Shown here one piece after another: positions 54,261-63,023 of a stretch of DNA of 64,000 bases (the stretch's first letter is position 1; each line of letters begins with the position of its first letter). Below the pieces are notes generated by a model. It saw only the letters and a list, made by a program, of their open reading frames with translations, was not told the DNA's origin and did not search any database. The DNA is from Paraburkholderia antibiotica (GTDB lineage Bacteria; Pseudomonadota; Gammaproteobacteria; Burkholderiales; Burkholderiaceae): contig NZ_JABBFZ010000006.1 in NCBI RefSeq assembly GCF_012927125.1, forward strand, positions 62,001 to 126,000. Reading direction: 5' to 3'. A program made the position numbers and the translations under genes.

Positions 54261-54980
54261 GGACGGAAGGTAGTAGTCCCAAAGTTACTTGAGGACTGCG
54301 TCGGTAGGTAGATCGCGGGCAGCAACGGGAAACGGTAAACCCGATCGTGCCGAGAAAGAAGAGTCGGCGCCAGTTGCAATGGAATTCCCTCTCCTGATTG
54401 CCGACCACTGTCCCATACGAACGACCAGCACAGCGTTGGCTAAAGGTTTCGCCTGTCGACAGCACGCGCCACTGAAGCGGTATTCGCGTCGCTCGAAAGC
54501 GGCCATCCGTATTCCCATCCCACTGAGATAAGAGCTTGGCGCAAGTCGGTGTTCCGTCATGAGCATGGCAACGAGCGCCGAATCGGCGATCAGAAAAGCA
54601 GCGGTAGCGATATTCAGTTGCGGACCCATCGGCTATTTTCAACAGGATCTTGTCACCGTAGCACCTGAATTGATCGCATACCTCGATTCGTGTCGAAGCA
54701 TTAGGCGTCGTACTCGCTGTCGACACGTGGGCGACTTTTCTCACACGTTTATTCATGTCCGATTTTCATCAGTAAGCACTGTTACTTTTTAAAAAATATT
54801 AACCCTTCGTAGTAGTTATCTGTTGCTAATCTTTGGACAGAGATGATGGCGGCCTCACCAATGTCGGTAGAGGATGATACGAGTCGTTGAAAGCGCTTGT
54901 TCTCAAAGATAAAAATTCGATGTGCTGACGGTATCGCTTCCCTAGCCTGATAGTCGATGCCTTTGCGAAGCGGAGGAGCC
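54261..54980. other. non-coding or decayed stretch between response regulator and FecR genes
   Basis: 720 bp without a supported gene; frames up to about 114 residues on the minus strand are unrelated to anything I recognise. It could be the eroded remains of a gene. The last 150 bp should contain the promoter for the FecR gene. Confidence 0.4.
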
Positions 54981-56336
54981 GTGACGGTTCTCGTGTACAA
55001 GGTCATGCCCGTCGCAGCCCCGAAGGGCCGCCGCGTGGCAGCATGGCTTGTGACCGCATGCCTGCTTTTGGCGGGCGCGACTAGCGGGGGCGGCCCGGCA
55101 CAAGCGCGGGACATGGAGGGCGAGGCTGGCGCGAAGCTGCCGCCGGCGTACGCCATCTACACCACACGCGACGGCGACACGTTGTACAACATCGCTGCTC
55201 GCTATATGAGCGATTCAGCGGACTGGGTATTGCTTAGTCACCTGAATCGCGTGCCCGTGCCGCGACGGATGCCGGCCGGCATCGTGCTGTATTTACCCAC
55301 CAGCCGGCTTCGGGAGGACTCGGACGCGACCCGCGTGTTCGCGACGAGCGGTCCTGTCGAGCACAAGTTGGGCCCAGGTCCAAAACTGCCATTGCAGGTT
55401 GGCGAAACGCTTATCGAAGGAGAGCACCTGATCACCGGTCCGAATGGATTCACAACACTCGATTTGCCCGATGGCTCGCACGTGGTGGTTTCGCAGGAAA
55501 GCGAACTTAGTATCGAGAAATTGCGGCACATCACGCTGACCGGCGCGACGAGCTGGATCTTCGGGTTGCACCAGGGTGAGGTCGAAGGTCAGGTCGCACT
55601 GGCGACGCGGCGCAGCGACCTGTTCCAGATTCACTCGCCATCGGTGGTTGCCGGCGTCCGCGGCACTCATTTCAAAGTCGATTACAACGTAGCAGCGCAG
55701 ACCACAGCGATCTCCGTGCTCAAGGGCGCGGTCGGAGTCGATCCACTGACGCTGGATGGCCGAAGCGTTGCGCTGGTGCCCGGCATGCCGCTTGACGCGG
55801 CGGAGCAACTCCTGACAGCTGGCTTCGGCAACGTCAGCCCCGCCGGGGGAGCGATCGGAAGACCTGTGATGCTGTTGCCGGCACCGTCGCTTGTGGAACC
55901 TGGCCGCCTCCAGGACGGCAAAGCGGTCACTTTCGAGGTCGAACTGGATGAGCATGCGGCTGGTTATCACTGGCAGATTTCGCGTGACGCCAGGCAACTC
56001 GATATGGTCCGCGATCGGCGCGTGGCTACCTCGCACGCAGACTTCGAAGATCTGCCGGAGGGTACGTATTTCGTCCGGATTGCGTCGACAGACGACAACG
56101 GCCTCGATGGGCTGCCCAGTGTGTACGCTTTCGAGCGTCGCCAGTTCGAGCTGGACGTGTCTGCCGCGGACTGCCCCGTTACGCCGCCGCTGCAAGGTCC
56201 GCTGGTTCGTGAGCAGAATGGCAATGTGGAAGTCGAGGACCTGGTAGCCCCTGGATCAAAGACCTGGTCGTACTACGTCAGACTCACGAAGGCGATTGGA
56301 ATCCAGTCGTACGAAACATTGAAGTATGGTTGCTGA
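54981..56336 (+). CDS. LysM and FecR domain exported protein
   Basis: 451 residues from GTG 54981, which has GGAGGAG upstream; an earlier ATG at 54957 has no site. A signal peptide ends near AQA (residue 42). LysM at about 57-103 (IYTTRDGDTLYNIAARY ... GIVLYLP) should bind peptidoglycan. The FecR domain at about 130-230 (GETLIEGEHLITGPNG, LPDGSHVVVSQESELSI, VRGTHFKVDYN) follows, then a C-terminal Ig-like region (GYHWQISRD, YFVRIASTDDNGLDG). Likely periplasmic and part of an envelope-sensing unit with the response regulator. Confidence 0.9.
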   Translation: MTVLVYKVMPVAAPKGRRVAAWLVTACLLLAGATSGGGPAQARDMEGEAGAKLPPAYAIYTTRDGDTLYNIAARYMSDSADWVLLSHLNRVPVPRRMPAGIVLYLPTSRLREDSDATRVFATSGPVEHKLGPGPKLPLQVGETLIEGEHLITGPNGFTTLDLPDGSHVVVSQESELSIEKLRHITLTGATSWIFGLHQGEVEGQVALATRRSDLFQIHSPSVVAGVRGTHFKVDYNVAAQTTAISVLKGAVGVDPLTLDGRSVALVPGMPLDAAEQLLTAGFGNVSPAGGAIGRPVMLLPAPSLVEPGRLQDGKAVTFEVELDEHAAGYHWQISRDARQLDMVRDRRVATSHADFEDLPEGTYFVRIASTDDNGLDGLPSVYAFERRQFELDVSAADCPVTPPLQGPLVREQNGNVEVEDLVAPGSKTWSYYVRLTKAIGIQSYETLKYGC

Positions 56337-56523
56337 AGCTGGCAAGAGGATGCCGATAGGGGACTTGAGTGTCCAAAGCCTCCGCTAACGCTCGTTGTCT
56401 GGTGAGAACACCTGTCTGCCGCCCGACAGCTCACCAAAGTGTGCGATCCGGTCGTGTCGAAGCCGTCCAATCGCACTGCACATCGCTATATGCCAAGGTT
56501 CCGAGTTTCAAGACAGCCGCTGG

Positions 56524-57636
56524 TCATGCATCGGCCATCACGGCAAGCAAAGCATTGCGAAACTCGCCCATCTCCGCAGGCGTACCAATCGACACCCGCA
56601 AGTACTCCGGAGGACTGACTTCGCGAATCAGGACGCCGCGGTGCAGAAGTCCGCTCCATACTCGGTGGCGATCCGCAAACTTGCCGAACATCACGAAGTT
56701 CGCATCCGAATCGGCGACCACGAGGCCCAGGCTACGCAGCCAGCTAACGGTTGAGTCGCGCTCGGCTTTGATCGTTTCTACCTGGGAAAGCATCTCGTCA
56801 CGCTCGAAGAGCGCCGCACTGGCGGCCGCCTGGGTAAATGCGGAGAGGTGATATGGAAGCCGAACGAGCTTCAGCGCTTCGACGATCGCCGGTCTGCAAG
56901 CGCAATATCCCACGCGGGCACCCGCGAAGCTGAACGCCTTACTGAGCGTGCGGATCACAATAAGCCGCGGGTGGTCGGGCAGGAGCGTCACCGCGCTGCG
57001 GACGCCAGAGCGTCGAAACTCTGCATAAGCCTCGTCCACAATCACGATGCCCGGCGCGACGTCGAGTATCGCGTGGATATCTTCAATGGGAAGCGCGGTC
57101 CCGGTCGGATTATTTGGCGAGGTAAGCAGAACCACGCCTGGCTGATGCGCGCGAATGCCATCGATCGCATGATTCAGATCCAGCGCGAAATCCTTGTTAC
57201 GAGGCAAGGTATGCAGGCGCGTGAAGGTCGTTCGGCAGTATTCGTCATACATTGGATATGCGGGCGTAAAGGCCAGCGCCGAGCGCCCCGGGCCGCCAAA
57301 AGCCTGAAGAATCTGTTGGATTACTTCGTTCGAGCCGTTGGCTGCCCAGACGCACGACGCGTCAACCGTCAAGCCGGTGTCGTGCGTGAGGTAATCTGCC
57401 AGTTGCGCCCGAAGTTCTAAAAAGTCGCGGTCCGGATAGCGGTTTGCGCGGTGCGCCGCGTCGGATACAGCCGCCGCGATACGCTCGATGAGCGCCGACG
57501 ACGGAGAGTACGGATTCTCGTTGACGTTTAGACAGACCGGCACATCGAGCTGAGGCGCCCCGTATGCGTGCCGCAACTTGAGATCCTCCCGAAGCGGCAA
57601 ATCCGCAAAGGACACATCCTTCCACGATTGTTGCAT
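56524..57636 (-). CDS. hisC: histidinol-phosphate aminotransferase
   Basis: 370 residues from ATG 57636 with AGGAG eight bases upstream. Fold type I aminotransferase with HisC features: LNVNENPYSPS at the substrate site, ANGSNEVIQQIL, TSPNNPTGTALP, DEAYAEF, the PLP lysine in RTLSKAFSFAGARVGYC, and a C-terminal EYLRVSIGT. It converts histidinol phosphate and 2-oxoglutarate to imidazole-acetol phosphate and glutamate. It stands alone, not in a his operon, and is preceded by a four-His leader peptide and terminator, so it is probably regulated by histidine through attenuation. Confidence 0.92.
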   Translation of the reverse strand: MQQSWKDVSFADLPLREDLKLRHAYGAPQLDVPVCLNVNENPYSPSSALIERIAAAVSDAAHRANRYPDRDFLELRAQLADYLTHDTGLTVDASCVWAANGSNEVIQQILQAFGGPGRSALAFTPAYPMYDEYCRTTFTRLHTLPRNKDFALDLNHAIDGIRAHQPGVVLLTSPNNPTGTALPIEDIHAILDVAPGIVIVDEAYAEFRRSGVRSAVTLLPDHPRLIVIRTLSKAFSFAGARVGYCACRPAIVEALKLVRLPYHLSAFTQAAASAALFERDEMLSQVETIKAERDSTVSWLRSLGLVVADSDANFVMFGKFADRHRVWSGLLHRGVLIREVSPPEYLRVSIGTPAEMGEFRNALLAVMADA

Positions 57637-57690
57637 TGGAGACACTCCTCACGTTATCGATCGATCGGCGCGGCATGGTTTCAAAGCGTC

Positions 57691-57720
57691 CAAAAACAAA
57701 AAAGGCGCCAAAGGCGCCTT
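57691..57720 (-). terminator. intrinsic terminator of the histidine attenuator
   Basis: On the minus strand AAGGCGCC (57720-57713) and GGCGCCTT (57709-57702) pair over 8 bp with a 3-nt loop and run into TTTTTTGTTTTTG. It lies between the His-rich leader peptide and the hisC start. A neighbouring perfect palindrome TCGGGAACGTTCCCGA (57735-57750) could form the pause or competing stem. Confidence 0.85.
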
Positions 57721-57751
57721 GGTCGTTGTCCCGATCGGGAACGTTCCCGAT

Positions 57752-57838
57752 TCAGTGACTAGATGCGAACGGACCACGGCGCAACGGAAGTCGCCCGTGA
57801 TGGTGGTGCAGATAGGTCGTGACGTTTCGAATCTTCAT
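57752..57838 (-). CDS. His-rich leader peptide (attenuator) upstream of hisC
   Basis: A 28-residue frame from ATG 57838 contains YLHHHHGRL, four consecutive His codons, and ends in a further His before TGA. It is followed by a GC-rich stem and a strong intrinsic terminator before hisC. This is the classic layout of histidine operon attenuation: ribosome stalling at His codons prevents terminator folding. Alternative upstream ATG codons (MMKRMKIR) exist, and which one is used is not settled. Confidence 0.8.
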   Translation of the reverse strand: MKIRNVTTYLHHHHGRLPLRRGPFASSH

Positions 57839-58628
57839 ACGCTTCATCATGACATACACCGGCTCGAATGAAAAGCCAGCATAGCGATCAATGCCCGAGA
57901 ATGGATTTTTTGCGCAGGCGGAGCAGTGTTTGATCCGTAAAATACGGTGTCGGCCACGCGTGCAGGAGATACGCGAGAGCGAACAACGGGCGCCGTCTTT
58001 GATGGAATATGTCGCAATGTAAAGCGTTCTCTGGGTCACCAGATAGCGGGGCCTTTGATACTCCTCGCGCGGTCGGTCTCGGGGAAACTGGAGTAATTAC
58101 CGAACCTGGACGCGAATGTGCTCGGCCGCGACGACGGGAACGTCAAGTTCAAGACAAGAAGGCGGTGAAATGGATAACGTGCAGGAATCCAGACGATTAT
58201 CAGACGAGGTATAGGGCCGTGCCGTGCTCCAGTCATCCCATCTGTCGAGACGTTTCTTCAGTTGCACACGGTGAGCTGCAGCGCCCATGCAGTGACGGGG
58301 TAAAGCGAAGCGTTGCCGGACCGGCCTGGAATTTGACAGAAATCGCTGCGTGCGTCGTGGATCACGTAATTCCTGCATCCTGTGCTCACGCCAGCGCGTC
58401 GGTTGGTAGCTGTTCTATGCGCGGTTATTGACCCTCGCGACAGCATGTACGAACACGTGATTGGACGGCGCCAGCGGGTCGCTGCGACGGGCACACTGAG
58501 ACGCGCAGCGGGCGTGGTGCGGGTTCGGTAAGCAAAGTGGCCGCCCACGTGGCATCTGAATGACCAGCGGAGACGCGCGAACTGGAAAAAGGATGTCAGT
58601 CCTCAAGCTCCAGCACGCGCGTCACGCT
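57839..58628. other. intergenic, promoter of the hisC leader and no supported gene
   Basis: About 790 bp. The part near 57840-57960 should carry the promoter for the leader-hisC transcript. Frames at 58000-58550 on both strands have no recognisable family, no good start signals and uneven codon use; I treat them as chance or decayed. Confidence 0.5.
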
Positions 58629-60779
58629 TCATTTTTTGATGCGCACTAACGCATCGACGGCGAGCACACCTTCTCCTTCACGCATAACCATCACCGGGTT
58701 GACTTCGGCTTCAACAACGCAGACATCGGCGAGGATAGCGAGTCGCGACATCGACACGACAGCTTCAGCCAAAGCGTCAAGGTCGCCTCGCGCTCTGCCG
58801 CGATAACCGTCGAGCGCGCGCAGGCCCTTAACCTCAGCGATCATCGCACGCGCTTCGTCGACATCGACGGGGGCCAACCGAAGCGCACGGTCACGGTAAA
58901 GCTCTGTGTAGATCCCACCGGCCGCGACCATCACGACCGGTCCCACCTGCGGATCTAGCCGATAACCGATCAGCGCCTCGCCGAGGCCCTTCGTCATCGG
59001 TTGCACGAGAACGTGCTCGACTGCGATATCTGGCTCGTGCTGTTTCACGTTCCCGATGATGCGTGCGGTGGCTGCCTGCAATTGCGCTGCATCGACGACA
59101 CCGAGTTCGACGCCGCCAACGTCCGTCTTGTGAGGCAGCCGCTCAGAGAGAACCTTGACCGCGAGCGGATAGGGGAGGCCTTCAGGCAGCGGCGCGTCTT
59201 CCCGTACCGGTACAGCAGTGGCGGGGGCATGCCGAACACCCACTTGCGCAAGCTGTTCGTACGCAGCCAGCTCGTCGAGCAAGACGGTTTCCGCATAGTC
59301 CGTGTGGCTTTTTCCCGGCACCGGGCGTGTCGCGAAAGGCTTCGGCGCGCGCCGGGACGCAGCCGCGGCGATCGCATCGGCGCAAGCTTCGGGCGTGCGA
59401 AAACACGGCACGCCCGCTTCGGTCAGGCGCAGAAGTGCCTCGGGCGCCTCCGGGACCACGAACGCGGCCAGCGCGTGCAACTGCGGATCATTCATGCCGC
59501 TGTCAATAATCGGGCGAACCACCAGTTCCGGCGCGAAGCGCGCGGAGGAGCCCGCAACAGCGATGACGAGATCGAATTCCGGCGCCGTCCGCAGCACGCG
59601 CAGTGCCGCGCTCATAACGTCGTAGCGCGTGCCTGCCAGGGTCAGGTCGACGATGCGTCCACTGGACACCTGGACGCCTGCTTTCGCGAGCCGCGCGAAA
59701 GTGTCTTCTCGCGGTTGCACGACGTTGACGCCGCGAACCCCGAGCTGATCGACAACCATGGCCGCACCGCCACCGGTCGTGGTCACTACTGCGACACGCG
59801 GTGCGCGTGCGGCTTCGCTGGGCCTGGGCAGAGGCATCTGCCGAAGCAGGGGGAGGCTCTCGAGAAACGCTTCGAGCGTGTCCACACGCGCAATGCCGCA
59901 GTCCTTGAGGAAGGTGTCGGCGACATCGTCCTCACCGGCGAGCGCACCGGTGTGCGAGACAGCAAGCTCTGCCGCCGCTGCGGAGCGCCCCAGCTTGTAC
60001 GCGACGACGGGCTTCCCGCGCTCTGCGGCCGCCAGCGCGAAGGCGCGCAGTTTGTCCGCATGGCGCAGGGTTTCGAGAAAGAGCATGTAGCCGGTGATGG
60101 CAGCGTCGTCGAGCGTTGCTGCGCAAATCTCGCCAACGCTGAGGTCGACTTCGTTGCCAACGGAAACCAGACCGGCGAAGCCGATGCCTTTGGCCTTGCC
60201 GCGCGAGAGCAGCCCGCCGATCATGCTGCCGCTGTGAGAGGCGACGAACACGCCGCCCACAGGCAGGTCCGGCTCCGCGAAAGCGGCATTGGCCGTGAGC
60301 GCGAGCCTGGTGCGCACGTTCACCATGCCGAGGCCGCTCGGCCCAAGTACGCGAATGCCCGTGCGCGCGACGATGTCACGCACGCGCTGCTCGCGTGCCT
60401 CTCCTTCCGGGCCGGTCTCGGAGAATCCCGCAGCGAGAACGGTGGCCACGGGAATCCCGAAGGCGGCGCACGCTTCGAGCGCGTCGATTGAGGCTTCCGT
60501 TGGCGTGAGGATGAATGCGTGCTCGGGGATTTCGGGCAGGTCCGCAACACGTTGCCAGGCACGTTCGCCTTGCACGACATCACGGTTGGGGTTGATCGGG
60601 TAGACGCGGCCTTCGTATCCGGCCTGCCGGATATAGCGCAGGGGGCGGCCCGCGGTTTTCGATGGGTCGTCCGATGCGCCGATCAGCGCGACGCTTTCGG
60701 GAGCGAGCACACAGCGCGCAAGGGAGATGTCACGTACTGCGGCGCGGTGAGTCGGCTCCATGGTCTCGTTCATGCTCAT
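58629..60779 (-). CDS. NDP-forming acyl-CoA synthetase (acetate-CoA ligase family, fused alpha-beta)
   Basis: 716 residues. An N-terminal CoA-binding Rossmann domain (VALIGASDDPSKTAGRPL), a succinyl-CoA-synthetase-like middle with the phospho-histidine candidate in AVSHTGALAGEDD and a substrate region HSGSMIGGLL, and a C-terminal ATP-grasp (YPLAVKVLSERLPHKTDVGGVELGV, EAEVNPVMVM) are present. It reversibly forms acyl-CoA with NDP release. It starts 9 bp after the acyl-CoA dehydrogenase stop, so the two act in one pathway of acid activation or CoA-thioester disposal. Confidence 0.93.
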   Translation of the reverse strand: MSMNETMEPTHRAAVRDISLARCVLAPESVALIGASDDPSKTAGRPLRYIRQAGYEGRVYPINPNRDVVQGERAWQRVADLPEIPEHAFILTPTEASIDALEACAAFGIPVATVLAAGFSETGPEGEAREQRVRDIVARTGIRVLGPSGLGMVNVRTRLALTANAAFAEPDLPVGGVFVASHSGSMIGGLLSRGKAKGIGFAGLVSVGNEVDLSVGEICAATLDDAAITGYMLFLETLRHADKLRAFALAAAERGKPVVAYKLGRSAAAAELAVSHTGALAGEDDVADTFLKDCGIARVDTLEAFLESLPLLRQMPLPRPSEAARAPRVAVVTTTGGGAAMVVDQLGVRGVNVVQPREDTFARLAKAGVQVSSGRIVDLTLAGTRYDVMSAALRVLRTAPEFDLVIAVAGSSARFAPELVVRPIIDSGMNDPQLHALAAFVVPEAPEALLRLTEAGVPCFRTPEACADAIAAAASRRAPKPFATRPVPGKSHTDYAETVLLDELAAYEQLAQVGVRHAPATAVPVREDAPLPEGLPYPLAVKVLSERLPHKTDVGGVELGVVDAAQLQAATARIIGNVKQHEPDIAVEHVLVQPMTKGLGEALIGYRLDPQVGPVVMVAAGGIYTELYRDRALRLAPVDVDEARAMIAEVKGLRALDGYRGRARGDLDALAEAVVSMSRLAILADVCVVEAEVNPVMVMREGEGVLAVDALVRIKK

Positions 60780-60788
60780 GTTGTCCCT

Positions 60789-61934
60789 TCACTTGCGCGG
60801 GTCGAAGCGGCGTTCGAAAACACCTTCGGCAATGCGGTTCTTGAGAACTTCGATCGATCCGCCTGCAATCATCCAACCGCGCGTTCGTCGCACGCAGTAT
60901 TCAACGAGCGACTCCTGACTGTAGCCCATGCCACCCATCACTTGAAGCGCTTCGTTTGAGACTTCCCAGCCGGCGAGGTTGCACGCAAGCTTGGCAAGTG
61001 CCGTGTCGTTGGCGGAAGGCAGCGTGCCGCGGGCAACGTTAGCCGCCTTGTAGAGCAGCAGTTGGGCTGATTCGAGTTTGAGCGCCATATCGGCGAACTT
61101 CCACTGGATGCCCTGAAACTCGCACAAAGGGTGGCCGAACTGCTCGCGCATGGTCGCATGCTCGCGTGCTAGATTGAATGCGTGGCGGCCCAATGCGAGG
61201 GCGCGCGAGGCATTGCCAAGCCGCTCAACATTGAAGCCGGAGATCTGCTTCTTGAAGCCGCCAGGCCCAAGCAGAATGTTCTCCGCCGGAATGCGGCATT
61301 CCTCAATGTACAGCTGCGACCATGGCTCACCGCTCATGAAGCACGAGGGGTTGCCGACGGTGAACCCCGGTGTTCCTTTTTCGATCAGCACCGAGCCGAT
61401 GTTGTTTGTTCCCGGTCCAAAGCGGCAGTAGATGAGAAAGAGGTCTGCCTCGGGGCTGTGCGTCGAGAAAATTTTCGTGCCGTTGATGACGTACTCGTTG
61501 CCTTCCTCGCGTGCGGAGGTCCGGAGTTCGGTGACGGCCGACCCCGCGCCCGGCTCGGTCATGCCGAGCGCGATGACCGTGCGGCCACTGAGCAGATCCT
61601 TCAGGTAGCGGCGTTTTTGTTCCGGGCTCGCATATTCGACGAAAGTGCGAATGGGCCCGAAATTGCCGGCCTGCACGACATCCGCGCTCTTTGGGCAAAC
61701 TAGCGCGATTTCCTGGATCGCGATGATGGCGTCCATCAGCGTTCCGCCCTGGCCACCGTCTTCCTCGGCCATTGTGATGCCGAGCAAGCCTTGTTCAGCC
61801 AGTAGCCGTGCGACGTCGAACGCGTATCCAGGATCATGTGCCCGTCGCAGCGCGCCGTCGGCAAGGGTGTCTTTCGCGAACCGCCGCACGGCGTCTGCGA
61901 AGGCTGTTTGCTCCTCATTGAGATGGAAGTCCAT
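60789..61934 (-). CDS. acyl-CoA dehydrogenase
   Basis: 381 residues from ATG 61934 with GAGGAG upstream; a frame to 62003 adds unlikely residues over the LysR promoter. Standard family blocks: N-terminal helices, FAD/substrate segment ALGMTEPGAGSAVTELRT, KIFSTHSPEADLFLIYCR, and the C-terminal QVMGGMGYSQESLVEYCVRRTRGWMIAGGSIEVLKNRIAEGVF. The catalytic base region is compatible with Glu in the GGSIEV stretch. First gene of the two-gene operon, divergent from the LysR gene at 62080. Confidence 0.93.
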   Translation of the reverse strand: MDFHLNEEQTAFADAVRRFAKDTLADGALRRAHDPGYAFDVARLLAEQGLLGITMAEEDGGQGGTLMDAIIAIQEIALVCPKSADVVQAGNFGPIRTFVEYASPEQKRRYLKDLLSGRTVIALGMTEPGAGSAVTELRTSAREEGNEYVINGTKIFSTHSPEADLFLIYCRFGPGTNNIGSVLIEKGTPGFTVGNPSCFMSGEPWSQLYIEECRIPAENILLGPGGFKKQISGFNVERLGNASRALALGRHAFNLAREHATMREQFGHPLCEFQGIQWKFADMALKLESAQLLLYKAANVARGTLPSANDTALAKLACNLAGWEVSNEALQVMGGMGYSQESLVEYCVRRTRGWMIAGGSIEVLKNRIAEGVFERRFDPRK

Positions 61935-62021
61935 GGCTCTCCTCTTCGTCTCCAGGTACGTATTCATCGTGAGGTGATTATTCCCGTCCTGGGATTGACA
62001 CACTACTTCGCATACGGTACG

Positions 62022-62046
62022 TTGATGTGAGTTTTTGGAACATCAA
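62022..62046. promoter_or_regulatory. LysR-type operator (TTGATGT-N11-ACATCAA)
   Basis: A perfect 7-bp inverted repeat, TTGATGT (62022-62028) and ACATCAA (62040-62046), with exactly 11 bases between, containing the canonical T-N11-A. It lies 34 bp before the LysR start and 88 bp before the divergent acyl-CoA dehydrogenase start. Confidence 0.65.
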
Positions 62047-62079
62047 TTCCGACCAGTCAGCCTGGCCACTCAGCTTGCT

Positions 62080-63003
62080 ATGTCCCGCACGGTTCCACCT
62101 CTCAATCCTCTCCATGTCTTCGACGCAGTCGCCCGCCTGGGTAGCCTGACCAAGGCTTCGGCCGAGCTGTGCGTCACGCACTCGGCCGTGAGTCGACAGC
62201 TCACCACACTTGAGCAATATCTCGGGGTGACGTTATTCGAGCGCGAGCCTCGCGGGGTCAGGCTGACGAAAGCGGGGGCGACCTATCACAAGGCCGTGGG
62301 ACCGGCGTTCGCGGCCATTGCGGCGGCGACGGAAAGCATCGTGGGGAGCGCGGAAGGTGAGGCGCTACGGCTCAACGTGTACACCACGTTCGCAGCGAAG
62401 TGGCTGATGCACCGGCTGCAACGCTTCGAGCAGCGCTATCCGAACATTCCGGTGGAAATCAGCACGACTGTCGCGCCAATGAATTTCAACGAGGTCGAGG
62501 CCGACGCAGCCATCCAGTTCGGCGACGGCAACTGGCCCGGCATCCGCAGTGAGCCTCTCTTCAACGACGTCATCGAGCCGGTTTGCAGCCCGGCGCTATT
62601 ACGCAACGGGCCGCCGCTCAAGACGATTTCGGACCTGGCGAAGCATCGGCTGCTGCAATCGCGATACCGTCGGCAGGACTGGTTTGACTGGCTGCGCGCG
62701 GTGGGGCGCAGCGATCTGGAAGGACTCGTGAAGCAGCAGCGCGGCGGATTCCAGAACTCGCTGCTCGCCTACCAGGCAGCGATCGAAGGTCTCGGCGTGG
62801 TGGTGGGGCAAACCCGTTTGCTCGCTAACGATATTGCATCGGGTGCGCTGGTTTGCCCGTTCAAACGTCCCGTGAAGCGCGAACTGGGTTACTACCTGCT
62901 GATCGCCGAAGGCCGCCGGCCTTCGCGCAAGATCGCCGCGTTCCGCTCATGGCTGATGGACGAAATCTCCACCATGCCAGAGATAGAGGACATGGCGGAG
63001 TGA
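62080..63003 (+). CDS. LysR-family (GcvA-like) transcriptional regulator
   Basis: 307 residues from ATG 62080 (MSRTVPPLNPLHVFDAVARLGS), the typical GcvA-subfamily beginning; the frame from 62035 overlaps the operator. HTH region SLTKASAELCVTHSAVSRQLTTLEQYLG, then effector domain (NVYTTFAAKWLMHRLQRFEQRYPNIPVEI). Divergent from the acyl-CoA dehydrogenase/synthetase operon and convergent with the MmgE/PrpD gene 20 bp away. Probably controls one or both. Confidence 0.9.
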   Translation: MSRTVPPLNPLHVFDAVARLGSLTKASAELCVTHSAVSRQLTTLEQYLGVTLFEREPRGVRLTKAGATYHKAVGPAFAAIAAATESIVGSAEGEALRLNVYTTFAAKWLMHRLQRFEQRYPNIPVEISTTVAPMNFNEVEADAAIQFGDGNWPGIRSEPLFNDVIEPVCSPALLRNGPPLKTISDLAKHRLLQSRYRRQDWFDWLRAVGRSDLEGLVKQQRGGFQNSLLAYQAAIEGLGVVVGQTRLLANDIASGALVCPFKRPVKRELGYYLLIAEGRRPSRKIAAFRSWLMDEISTMPEIEDMAE

Positions 63004-63023
63004 CGGGCTGACGACGGGCTGAC

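Noticed and set aside
54196..54756. 186-codon minus-strand frame downstream of the response regulator
   Set aside because: Overlaps the response regulator end, Arg/Cys-rich with no family resemblance, and no ribosome site.
59001..60491. 496-codon plus-strand frame opposite the acyl-CoA synthetase
   Set aside because: Arg/His-rich shadow; the minus-strand frame has a full set of family motifs.
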